From: JANXYW01 sp031400455
GTDB taxonomy: Bacteria; Chloroflexota; Dehalococcoidia; DSTF01; JACRBR01
Assembly (NCBI GenBank): GCA_031400455.1
Contig: JANNPX010000059.1
Location: forward strand, 1 to 17,505
Reading direction: 5' to 3'
DNA length: 17,505 nt
Part shown: positions 6,778 through 13,130 of the stretch, piece after piece
How the letters are laid out: the number at the start of each line of letters is the position of its first letter
Position numbering within the stretch: the stretch's first letter is position 1
Program-made: the position numbers and the translations under genes
Notes under the pieces: generated by a model
What the model was told of the DNA's origin: nothing
The model's database searches: none
The model's input: only the letters and a program-made list of their open reading frames with translations

Positions 6778-8388
6778 TCAGTTGAAGAGTCCGTGCTCCA
6801 TCGCGAACAGCGCGGCACCCGCGCGAGTCGAGATACCGGCTTTCTCATAGATGTGGGCGGCATGGGTGTGCGCCGTCGACGGCGAGATCACGAGCTGTTC
6901 GGCGACCTGCTTGAGGGACTGTCCGCGTGCAAGAAGTTGCAGAACCTCGACCTCGCGTTTAGTAAGTCCTGCCGGCCTGCGTTGCACCACGTCGGTGGCT
7001 TTCGCCCCGGCCACTTGTAGGACGGCGCGCACAGCGTCAGAATCGAGCGCCTGGTTGGCGAGTTCTATGGCGGCTGCGTCCGGCGAAAGGGCCTCCCGAC
7101 CAGGGCGTTCCTCCAGCAGCTCGGCGCATGCATCGGCCGCAGCGAGCACCCGCGCCCGCTTGTCGAGGGCAGAGCCCTGGAGACCGCGGAAATAGCCACT
7201 GCCATCCATCCGCTCGTGATGCTGGCCGGCGAGGCGGGCGAGCGGTTTGAACAATGCGCTGCGCTCCAGAATACGCTCGGTGTGATATGGGTGCAGGCGG
7301 GCCTGCTCCATTTCGAGCGTGCCCATCGGCAGCGGCTTCTCCCATATGCCGGTCGGGATGCCCACGCGGCCCAGGTCGTGCAGCAAGCCGGCTCGTCGGA
7401 GCGTCACACAGTCGTCCTCATCCATGTGCAACACACGCCCTGCTCCTTCCGCGAGGCGCGCGACCCTCGCAGAATGCCCGAGCAAGAAGGGCGTCTTCAA
7501 ATCGACAAAGCTCCCGAACACATCGCAGATGTCGTCGAGGCTTCCATTCCCGACCATCCTCCATGGCCTGGGCTCCGCCGCAAGGACCGCCTGCCACGAA
7601 TCCGGAGCATCGAGACACGCGAATAACTCATCGGCATGTGCGAGGAACGTGGCGGTGATCGTGGGGTCGAGGATGCGACCCGACCATCGTTCTAACGTGT
7701 CCAACGCATCCGATACGCCCTTGGCCTGAGCGAACATCACGGCGACGCTCGCCACGTGGCTGATGCGCGCGGACTGGGGAATGTCTTCGCCCGCAACGCC
7801 GCTGGGCACGCCTTGGCCATCCCAGCGCTCGAAGATGTGACGGACGCTATCGGCGACCTGGTTCCCAAGGCCGAGCCGGGTGACAACGCGTCCGGCGACT
7901 TCACGGTCGGCGCGGCTTCCGTCCGCTACCACCTGCATCGCGTCAGCCGGATCCATTCCGCTCTTGCCGAGGCTGGTCAGAAGACGCGTGAGCTGGCCGA
8001 GGTCATCGGTGTCGATGGCGTCACCGCCGAATCGCACCGCAACGTCATCGCCTCCGAGGTGCAGCGCGAACTCGTGGGAGGTGGCCGTGCAGCCAGCCGC
8101 GCGAAGGAGCGTGGCGAAATACGTGATGGCGCGGTCAGCCACTCTCAGGCCGAGATACTCCGCAAGCTTCGTCGCAATGACGGTCTTGTACAGGGCCTGG
8201 CCCGCAGGCTGACCGCGGACGAGATCAGTAGCGACCGAGAGCGCGGCCACAGGCTCCGTCAGCCGAAACTCAGAAGCCGGCGTCTGATTTCGGATCGTTC
8301 CTCCAACTGCCCCGCCCGTGTTGGTTCGTAGACCAGAGTGCGCAGCGTGGCTTCCCGCAAGCGTACGCCAGGCTCCGCGCTGGTTCAA
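6778..8388 (-). CDS. Tandem HD-GYP-like domains fused to a LuxR-type DNA-binding domain
   Basis: A 536-residue regulator. Residues ~300-435 form an HD-GYP-type phosphohydrolase domain: GHSARVARLAEGAG (His305), LLHDLGRVGIP (His337-Asp338), HPYHTERIL (366-374) and QHHERMDGSGYF (389-400), the last matching HHE-x-x-DGxGYP except that the final Pro is Phe. Residues ~85-250 look like a degenerate copy: FERWDGQGVPSG, GEDIPQSARI and a following helix survive, but the His-Asp metal pair is not evident. The C-terminus (~474-530) is a LuxR/NarL helix-turn-helix, LTKREVEVLQLLARGQS onward. HD-GYP domains typically hydrolyse cyclic-di-GMP, so this may couple a nucleotide or other phosphate signal to transcription. 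No ATG fits: TTG 8388 is the farthest in-frame start, and GGAGGA near 8299-8304 suggests a shorter product. Neighbours on the same strand are SnoaL-like and AmiC-like genes. Confidence 0.85.
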   Translation of the reverse strand: MNQRGAWRTLAGSHAAHSGLRTNTGGAVGGTIRNQTPASEFRLTEPVAALSVATDLVRGQPAGQALYKTVIATKLAEYLGLRVADRAITYFATLLRAAGCTATSHEFALHLGGDDVAVRFGGDAIDTDDLGQLTRLLTSLGKSGMDPADAMQVVADGSRADREVAGRVVTRLGLGNQVADSVRHIFERWDGQGVPSGVAGEDIPQSARISHVASVAVMFAQAKGVSDALDTLERWSGRILDPTITATFLAHADELFACLDAPDSWQAVLAAEPRPWRMVGNGSLDDICDVFGSFVDLKTPFLLGHSARVARLAEGAGRVLHMDEDDCVTLRRAGLLHDLGRVGIPTGIWEKPLPMGTLEMEQARLHPYHTERILERSALFKPLARLAGQHHERMDGSGYFRGLQGSALDKRARVLAAADACAELLEERPGREALSPDAAAIELANQALDSDAVRAVLQVAGAKATDVVQRRPAGLTKREVEVLQLLARGQSLKQVAEQLVISPSTAHTHAAHIYEKAGISTRAGAALFAMEHGLFN

Positions 8389-8589
8389 AACGCGCGACGA
8401 GTTCTGCGCCCGTCGCGCTTCGTCTCGGTTAACTTCGTTGAGTCACGTCAGATGCGCTCTGAATGCATCCATTGCCCGTGAGTTCGGCTCACGCGTCCCG
8501 AAACCGGGGTGGTCGCAGGCGAGACGGGTGGGCAAGACGTGAGCTGGCCAATCGGGTGGCGCGCCGAAGTATCGTCCCAACGCGTCTCG
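8389..8589. other. Gene-free stretch upstream of the regulator
   Basis: About 200 nt with no credible gene. It should hold the promoter of the HD-GYP/LuxR regulator, but I cannot point to convincing -35 and -10 boxes. It ends where the tRNA-Leu-derived direct repeat begins. Confidence 0.4.
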
Positions 8590-8658
8590 GCGCTGTTAGA
8601 GTGGTGCCGAAGGTGGGAGTCGAACCCACATGAGCCTTGCGGCCCAACGGTTTTTGAG
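8590..8658. repeat. Left direct repeat: 3' fragment of tRNA-Leu (att-like)
   Basis: Identical to 12428-12496 except for G8601 versus T12439. On the minus strand it holds the 3' side of the anticodon loop (CTCAAAAA), the 3' strand of the anticodon stem, the variable arm, the T arm, the 3' acceptor strand and CCA, then 12 further bases. The 5' acceptor strand, D arm and 5' anticodon stem are replaced by unrelated sequence beyond 8658, so it cannot fold as a tRNA and is not a functional gene. Confidence 0.9.
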
Positions 8659-8874
8659 TTCAGCCAGCTTCGTCCCAAGAACCGCCAGTAACTGCAGTTA
8701 GAGCACGATTCGTATCTGATTTCAGTAGTCGAGTTGCGTTTGTTCCCGTCTTTCTGCATCTGTTCACAACAAAAGCGTGAGCGAAATGTGGGCAAGATTC
8801 TGCGTTCGCGATCGCCTGAGTCCGATACGCGAAGTGTGCCGGAAGCCCCAGAAGTCTGGACAGCGCAACGCCGG
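8659..8874. other. Gene-free island end
   Basis: About 216 nt between the left repeat and the DUF302 stop. Reading frames here resemble no protein, and I looked specifically for a recombinase C-terminus without success. A perfect 12-bp palindrome, TAACTGCAGTTA, lies at 8689-8700, 30 nt inside the repeat. It could be an arm-type binding site or chance. Confidence 0.4.
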
Positions 8875-9291
8875 TTACGCCGTCACGGCAACTTGATCGA
8901 GAGCTTCGGCGACGAGCAGCAACCGTCGCTCTGCCTCCGCCGCCGTCGGTCGCAATTCGTCGATGCCAACGACCGACAGCGCCGCGTCGGGCCTCAGCAC
9001 TTCCACGATCGTGCGTCCATTGTCCTCGCGCAGAGTTACCGTGCACGGCAGCATCAGCCCTGCGTGCGGGCTCGTGTCTAACGCCTGGAGTGCCAAGGCC
9101 GGGTTGCACACGCCGAGGATGCGGTAAGGTGCCGTCTCCGCGCCGATCTTCTCGCGGAGCGTCGCCTGCACGTCGATCTCGGTGAGCACGCCAAACCCCT
9201 GCTCCTTGAGCGCGGCGATGACGTGCTCACGTGTCGCGGATAGCGTCTCCGCGAGCTCGACCTGGTAGGCGTACGTGCCGATCGCGTTCAT
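8875..9291 (-). CDS. DUF302 domain protein
   Basis: 138 residues matching the DUF302 family, small soluble alpha/beta proteins of unproven biochemistry. Visible signatures are LSATREHVIAALKEQGFGVL near the N-terminus, then GVCNPALALQALD and GLMLPCTVTLRED, the conserved C-N-P and L-P-C motifs with one cysteine each. The start at ATG 9291 is supported by GGAGA about 8 nt upstream; a longer in-frame extension to 9420 runs into the preceding gene and is rejected. Last gene of the arsR-MMPL-DUF2892-DUF302 cluster, 47 nt after DUF2892. DUF302 genes often neighbour sulfur, metal or redox-stress genes in other bacteria; I use that only as context, not as a function. Confidence 0.88.
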   Translation of the reverse strand: MNAIGTYAYQVELAETLSATREHVIAALKEQGFGVLTEIDVQATLREKIGAETAPYRILGVCNPALALQALDTSPHAGLMLPCTVTLREDNGRTIVEVLRPDAALSVVGIDELRPTAAEAERRLLLVAEALDQVAVTA

Positions 9292-9338
9292 GGTGGTTCT
9301 CCGTTCCTTCGTCTGTGTGCTCACGTTATCTGTGTCGG

Positions 9339-9611
9339 TCACTCCGATCGAGCCTTCCTGTTCGCCGCGCAGTACTGCGAGCCAGAGAAGTGCCCTCCCC
9401 AGAGCGGCGCGACGGGGCAAAGGTTGAACACGCCGGCAGCGATGGGCACTAGTCCAAACGCCGCCACTGCCAGGCCGACCGGTCTTGGAACGAGGGTGAG
9501 TCCGACCGCGACGAGAGCGATCCCAAAACCCAGTCTAGTCAGGCGTCCATAACCCGAGGCCATGAAACGCGCGAAGGCGCTGCTTTGTTCGATGGTTGAT
9601 TGGGAAGTCAT
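9339..9611 (-). CDS. DUF2892 (YgaP transmembrane domain-like) small membrane protein
   Basis: A 90-residue protein with two predicted membrane helices (about residues 27-41 and 45-62) followed by NLCPVAPLWG (63-72), the conserved N-x-C-P-x-x-P-L-G-like motif of DUF2892, the membrane part of the YgaP rhodanese. Here there is no fused rhodanese domain. A second cysteine lies at residue 81 in QYCAANRK. The start at ATG 9611 has a strong AGGAGG 6 nt upstream, so the longer frame to 9710, which overlaps the MMPL gene, is rejected. It lies 22 nt after the MMPL stop and 47 nt before DUF302, consistent with one transcript. The role is unproven; DUF2892 proteins are commonly linked to sulfide or persulfide handling. 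Confidence 0.88.
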   Translation of the reverse strand: MTSQSTIEQSSAFARFMASGYGRLTRLGFGIALVAVGLTLVPRPVGLAVAAFGLVPIAAGVFNLCPVAPLWGGHFSGSQYCAANRKARSE

Positions 9612-9633
9612 CTGGAGCCTCCTGTGGCAGTTC

Positions 9634-11721
9634 TCAGTGAGCGAAGCGGATGTCCGGTAGTACGCGATCAACGAAGCGCGGCAACCACCAGGCCTTGGCG
9701 CCAACCACATACAGCACCGCCGGGACGAGGATCAGGCGGACGAGGAAGGCGTCGAGCAGCACAGCCGTGCCGAGAATCAACCCCATCTCCTTCATCGGCA
9801 GCGTCCCCGCCATCGCGAAGGTGAAGAACACCGCGACCATCACCCCTGCGGCAGCCACGATCGGCCGACCCGTGTGAGCCAGCGCGCCCTCAGCCGCCTC
9901 GTTGGGGTCATTCGACAATTCGAAGTGCTCACGGGCCGATGCCAGGAGAAACACCGTGTAGTCCATCGATATCGCGAACACCAGCGCGAAGAAGAACAAC
10001 GGCGCCCACGACGTGAGATAGCCCTGACTCTCGAAGCCCATGGGGCCAGCAGCCCACCCGTGCTGGAACGCCAGCGCCCCCACACCGAATGCGGCCCCTA
10101 CAGACAGGAGATTGAACAGCACCCCCGCCGCTGCGATGAACACCGCCTGCAGCGCGAATAGCAGGAGAACGAATCCGAGTGCCAACACAACGCCGATGAC
10201 GATGGGCGCCCGTGCCCGCAGCATCTGGTCGAGGTCGTGGTTTTCCGCTACCGGACCGCCAACGAGCACGCCCGGAGGCAGTTCGCTCCGAAGTGTGCTG
10301 ACGAGCGCGCTCGACTCCTTGCTCGACGGACCCGTCGTGGCGATGGCGGTGACGAGCGCTGACCCGCTGGCAGACGGCTGGGCAGGGAACACCGCCGCAA
10401 TGCCCGGATTCGCCGCCACGATCTGCGACACCTCCTCGGCGCTCACCGATGCCGGGACGACGATCTGAAGTGGCCCCGGTGCCCCCGGCCCGAACGAGGT
10501 CGCCAGCAGGTCATACCCCACGCGCGCCGACCGGTCCTCCGGCAGCACGCTGATACTGGGCATGCCGGTTTTCAGGTTGAGCAGCGGTGACGCGAGCAGG
10601 AGCAGGAGTGCCGTCGTACCGATGGCATAGATGGCCGCGTGCTTTTGAATTCGCGTTGCGAACCGCCCCCAGAACGGGCTCCGGTGCTCGCCGACCGAGT
10701 GCCACGGCAGTGCGAAACGGTTGATGCCCGGCCCCAGGAGCGCCGGCAACAACGTCAGCGCCGCGGCGAGGACGAAGCCAACCGACAGCATCATTCCCGC
10801 CGCCATCGACCGGAACGCCGGGATCGGCACAAGAAGGACCGCGGACAGGCTGATCAGTACGGTCAGCCCGCTGAAGAGCACTGCTTTGCCCGCCGTGTCC
10901 ATCGTCACACCGACAGCTGCGTCGACATCATCCGGCGTCGTGTGCAACGCGCCCCGGAAGCGGCTCACGATGAACAGCGCGTAGTCGATGCCCAGCGCGA
11001 GCGCGAACATCATCGCGAAGTTCAATGTCCAGATCGAAAGGTCGGTGTAGCCCGTGATGAGGTAGAGAATCCCCATGGAGCTGACAAGACCCGCGGCGGT
11101 CAACACCAGCGGCAGCCCCGCAGCGGCTAAGGTGCCGAAGGCCAGCACAAGGATGATGGCGGTTACGGGCCAGGTCAGGAGCTCTGCCTTCACCATGCCT
11201 TCCTTGTTCACGGCGTTGAAGTCTGCCCAGAAGGCTGGCGAACCCGTCAGCGCGACGGTGACCTCGCCGTCACTCAGGTCGCTGATCTGCTCCGACACGC
11301 GCTCCGCGGCTCGCACGGATTCCGTCGGATCGACGAGCGACCCGGCCTGCAACATCACCGTGTGTCCGTCCTGACTGACCTGCGGTGGTGCCATCGGCGT
11401 CAGTGCGGATTCTGTCCCGAACACCGCTGCGGCGCCGTCGATCTTGGACTGGAACCGCGGGTCATCTGCCGTCAGATCGTCGCTGTGCACGACGACGACA
11501 GCCGACTGCGACGAGAAGCCGCCGAACTCCCGCTCGATTGTTTGTCGTGCGGCGAGCGAGTCGCTGCCGTTGACTTCCCACATCGCGCCTGAGAGCGCTC
11601 CCTCAAGCCGTGGCGCAAGGGCTCCCAGCCCAAGGGCGAGGATCACCCAGCCCACGATGACGGCAAGCCTGTGGCTGCGTGCAGCACGGCCGAAACTGCC
11701 GAGGAATCCAAAGGTTTGCAT
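9634..11721 (-). CDS. MMPL/RND-superfamily transporter
   Basis: A 695-residue inner-membrane protein with the classical 12-helix duplicated RND layout: TM1 near residues 19-38 (LAVIVGWVILALGLGALAP), an outer-face domain ~40-180, a five-helix bundle ~185-340, TM7 at ~360-385, a second outer domain ~390-505, and a last bundle ~510-680. The paired TM4/TM10 proton-relay motifs are visible as GIDYALFIVSRFRG and SMDYTVFLLASARE. Family members export lipids, siderophores, hydrophobic compounds or antibiotics using the proton gradient; the substrate cannot be predicted. The length fits the short (~700-residue) YdfJ-like group rather than mycobacterial MmpL proteins of ~1000. The start at ATG 11721 has AAGGAG 8 nt upstream. 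It lies 71 nt after arsR, with an operator-like motif in the gap. Confidence 0.94.
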   Translation of the reverse strand: MQTFGFLGSFGRAARSHRLAVIVGWVILALGLGALAPRLEGALSGAMWEVNGSDSLAARQTIEREFGGFSSQSAVVVVHSDDLTADDPRFQSKIDGAAAVFGTESALTPMAPPQVSQDGHTVMLQAGSLVDPTESVRAAERVSEQISDLSDGEVTVALTGSPAFWADFNAVNKEGMVKAELLTWPVTAIILVLAFGTLAAAGLPLVLTAAGLVSSMGILYLITGYTDLSIWTLNFAMMFALALGIDYALFIVSRFRGALHTTPDDVDAAVGVTMDTAGKAVLFSGLTVLISLSAVLLVPIPAFRSMAAGMMLSVGFVLAAALTLLPALLGPGINRFALPWHSVGEHRSPFWGRFATRIQKHAAIYAIGTTALLLLLASPLLNLKTGMPSISVLPEDRSARVGYDLLATSFGPGAPGPLQIVVPASVSAEEVSQIVAANPGIAAVFPAQPSASGSALVTAIATTGPSSKESSALVSTLRSELPPGVLVGGPVAENHDLDQMLRARAPIVIGVVLALGFVLLLFALQAVFIAAAGVLFNLLSVGAAFGVGALAFQHGWAAGPMGFESQGYLTSWAPLFFFALVFAISMDYTVFLLASAREHFELSNDPNEAAEGALAHTGRPIVAAAGVMVAVFFTFAMAGTLPMKEMGLILGTAVLLDAFLVRLILVPAVLYVVGAKAWWLPRFVDRVLPDIRFAH

Positions 11722-11735
11722 GTCTATGACTCCTT

Positions 11736-11749
11736 AACCATATAGCGAT
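11736..11749. promoter_or_regulatory. Operator-like motif before the MMPL gene
   Basis: AACCATATAGCGAT matches the arsR-promoter motif AACTATATAACTAT (12131-12144) at 11 of 14 positions on the same strand, 15 nt upstream of the MMPL start. AT-rich repeats of this kind are typical of ArsR-family operators, which suggests the regulator binds both sites. A weak TAGACA/TAAATC promoter on the minus strand overlaps the gap but is not convincing. Confidence 0.4.
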
Positions 11750-11792
11750 TTATCTGCGACGAGATGTGAGTGTCTATGCCTGTTGGCTCTCT

Positions 11793-12125
11793 TCACGCCA
11801 TAGCAAACGTCCGGGCTTCTTCCTTTGCCTGCGTCGCTAATCGGCTGCAGACGGCGTCGCACAGCTTTGTGATGCTGGGGTCGATGATCCGGTAATACGC
11901 GGCGGTGCCCTCGCGCCGCCGGCCGACGATGCCCGCCTCCGACAGCGTGCGAAGATGCTTGCTCACGTTCGCCTGGCTTCCGCCCAGCGCATCGCAGATC
12001 TCGCTCACATTGAGTTCGCCCTGATCGCGCAAAACGCTCAGGATCGAGAGGCGGGTGGCGTCGCCAAGAACGCGGAAGCGCTCAGCCACATGTTCGATGA
12101 GTGCGGGAGGAAGTAGGGTAGCCAT
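11793..12125 (-). CDS. ArsR/SmtB-family transcriptional repressor
   Basis: A 110-residue winged-helix repressor: RFRVLGDATRLSILSVLRDQ (helix 2), LNVSEICDALGGSQANVSKHL (the helix-turn-helix, ~39-58), then the wing RRREGTAAYYRI (~70-80) and a C-terminal helix, LCDAVCSRL. The classic ELCVCDL metal site of ArsR is absent. Cysteines instead sit at residues 44, 89 and 93, which would suit a thiol- or metal-responsive sensor; this is inference. ArsR proteins repress their own promoter and neighbouring genes until ligand binds. The start at ATG 12125 has no Shine-Dalgarno, because the -10 box lies 6 nt upstream and the transcript appears leaderless. It is the first gene of the island cluster and presumably controls MMPL, DUF2892 and DUF302. 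Confidence 0.92.
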   Translation of the reverse strand: MATLLPPALIEHVAERFRVLGDATRLSILSVLRDQGELNVSEICDALGGSQANVSKHLRTLSEAGIVGRRREGTAAYYRIIDPSITKLCDAVCSRLATQAKEEARTFAMA

Positions 12126-12160
12126 GCCGCAACTATATAACTATAGGACGATGGAGTCAA
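12126..12160 (-). promoter_or_regulatory. arsR promoter (leaderless) with overlapping operator
   Basis: On the minus strand, TTGACT (12155-12160), a 17-nt spacer and TATAGT (12132-12137) form a near-consensus sigma-70 promoter. Only TGCGGC separates the -10 box from the ATG, so transcription should begin at or next to the A of the start codon and the mRNA would have no leader. The AT-rich imperfect palindrome CTATAGTTATATAG overlaps the -10 box, the usual position for autorepression by an ArsR protein. Confidence 0.75.
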
Positions 12161-12264
12161 GAAGAAGGATCGGGCGCACCGGAGGTACAGAATAAATACC
12201 AATACGGAAGGCTACGCTTCAGCGGCACGGTGACCGCGAGTAGCGTTCCAACCCGGGAGGGGTG

Positions 12265-12354
12265 ATGAGTGAGCACGACATTGATGCGAGCGCGCTGGCG
12301 CCGAAGCAAGCGCTGATCGCCGGGTACGGCATCGGGCGCATGTTGCCGGGATGA
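12265..12354 (+). CDS. Short ORF, hypothetical or truncated N-terminus
   Basis: A 29-codon ORF starting at ATG 12265 behind a very strong GGGAGGGG (2 nt from the ATG; a GTG also occurs at 12262) and ending at TGA 12352-12354. The sequence ends in ALIAGYGIGRMLPG, which looks like the opening beta-alpha-beta of a nucleotide-binding protein cut short. It lies inside the right end of the island, opposite in direction to arsR. It may be a real peptide, a broken gene left by the insertion, or chance. Confidence 0.25.
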   Translation: MSEHDIDASALAPKQALIAGYGIGRMLPG

Positions 12355-12427
12355 TTCACCTCGGCCTCGAGCTCGGATTGTGTGTTATGAGAATGTTGCC
12401 ATTCGGGCAATGGTTCGCAGTGCCGTC

Positions 12428-12496
12428 GCGCTGTTAGATTGGTGCCGAAGGTGGGAGTCGAACCCACATGAGCCTTGCGGCCCAACGGTTTTTGAG
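12428..12496. repeat. Right direct repeat within tRNA-Leu (att-like)
   Basis: Partner of 8590-8658. It covers the tRNA from the anticodon loop to the CCA end plus 12 bp beyond it, and the intact tRNA continues to 12527. The repeat ends at G12496, inside the anticodon loop, a common crossover location for tRNA-targeting tyrosine recombinases. Confidence 0.9.
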
Positions 12497-12527
12497 ACCG
12501 TCGCGTCTGCCATTCCGCCACTTCGGC
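12440..12527 (-). tRNA. tRNA-Leu (anticodon CAA)
   Basis: The complete cloverleaf is readable on the minus strand. The acceptor stem is GCCGAAG/CTTCGGC, followed by discriminator A and a genomically encoded CCA. The anticodon stem ACGGT/ACCGT encloses the loop CTCAAAA, giving anticodon CAA (reads UUG). A long class II variable arm built from GGGCCGCAAGGCTC follows, then the T arm GTGGG-TTCGACT-CCCAC. The length is 88 nt with CCA. The long variable arm and anticodon together identify leucine. It is divergent from the RNHCP gene. Confidence 0.95.
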
Positions 12528-12642
12528 CCGCGTGCGAACAACCGACAGCGTACCCGCTGCGCAGACCCGCCGCACCCGCGCCAGGATGACGAGCCCGCGC
12601 TCCAACAGATACCCTTCCCACGAGGAAGGCGGAGCAAGCGCT

Positions 12643-13041
12643 GTGGCGAAGACATTTCGAGACAAGGGCGGCACGCCCCGATTTCAGGCAGCCAGCGAAG
12701 ACTTTCGCTGCCGCCACTGCCGCATACTCGTCGGGCCGACGATCTCCGGTGGCAGGAACCGCAACCACTGCCCGCAGTGCCTCTACTCGCGCCACGTAGA
12801 TGGCAAGACGCCCGGGGATCGCGCCAGCGATTGCGGCGGTTCGATGGCGCCCGTCGCCGCGTTCCAGCGCGACAAGGGCGAGCACGTCATCGTGCACAAG
12901 TGCCTGAGCTGCGGCCTCGAACGCCACAACCGCATCGCCGCCGACGACGACTTCGACGCCGTGCTTGCGCTCCCCGTCATCGAGCCCCGCACCAGTCCCA
13001 ATGCGCGGAGCGCGGACGAAGCGCGAGACATCGTGACGTAA
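12643..13041 (+). CDS. RNHCP domain zinc-ribbon protein
   Basis: The defining RNRNHCPQCLYSRHVD is present, together with FRCRHC (Cys23, Cys26), HCPQC (Cys43, Cys46), Cys64 and KCLSC (Cys87, Cys90), counted from the chosen start. These cysteine pairs should bind zinc. RNHCP proteins are small, widespread in actinobacteria and related groups, and of unknown function; nucleic-acid binding is often supposed but not shown. Start chosen as GTG 12643, with GGAG 8 nt upstream, giving 132 residues. ATG 12586 and ATG 12532 are possible earlier starts, but the added residues are low-complexity and basic. The 20 residues after the domain are not conserved-looking. The gene is 89 nt upstream of gcvT on the same strand; any link to glycine cleavage is unproven. 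Confidence 0.85.
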   Translation: MAKTFRDKGGTPRFQAASEDFRCRHCRILVGPTISGGRNRNHCPQCLYSRHVDGKTPGDRASDCGGSMAPVAAFQRDKGEHVIVHKCLSCGLERHNRIAADDDFDAVLALPVIEPRTSPNARSADEARDIVT

Positions 13042-13113
13042 CGGATCCTCGCAGTGCGAGCGTCTTTGCGTCACACCGATCATAACGACCTACGCCGACC
13101 GAAACGCCGTCGG

Positions 13114-13119
13114 TACAAT
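13114..13119 (+). promoter_or_regulatory. -10 box of the gcv operon
   Basis: TACAAT lies 11 nt before the gcvT ATG, with no Shine-Dalgarno in between, so the mRNA would have a leader of only about 5 nt or none. The -35 region (TACGCC at 13091-13096) is poor. The 89-nt gap has no room for, and no sign of, a glycine riboswitch. Confidence 0.45.
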
Positions 13120-13130
13120 GCCGCCACATC

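Larger units (their letters stand above)
8590..12496. mobile_element. Putative tRNA-Leu-integrated genomic island without recombinase
   Basis: The interval is bounded by direct repeats 8590-8658 and 12428-12496 (offset 3838 bp, 68 of 69 bases identical). The right copy is part of an intact tRNA-Leu; the left copy is a 3' fragment of it. This is the usual footprint of a tyrosine-recombinase element: one end restores the tRNA, the other keeps a partial duplicate, and the crossover lies near the anticodon loop. Cargo is arsR, an MMPL transporter, a DUF2892 protein and a DUF302 protein, all minus strand, plus a 29-codon ORF. No integrase, excisionase, relaxase or replication gene is seen, so it is either decayed, mobilised in trans, or a segmental duplication of the tRNA end. 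Confidence 0.6.

Noticed and set aside
8590..8665. A second tRNA-Leu gene
   Set aside because: Only the 3' portion is present. The 5' acceptor strand, D arm and 5' anticodon stem are missing, so it cannot fold.
8448..8795. Minus-strand ORF crossing the tRNA fragment, considered as an integrase remnant
   Set aside because: Its middle is simply the translated tRNA 3' end, and the rest shows none of the R-H-R-Y or serine-recombinase motifs.
9600..11737. Many plus-strand ORFs opposite the MMPL gene
   Set aside because: They are low-complexity shadows of the strongly supported MMPL frame.
13042..13130. Glycine riboswitch before gcvT
   Set aside because: Only 89 nt are available, no paired aptamer core is visible, and a -10 box lies 11 nt before the ATG.
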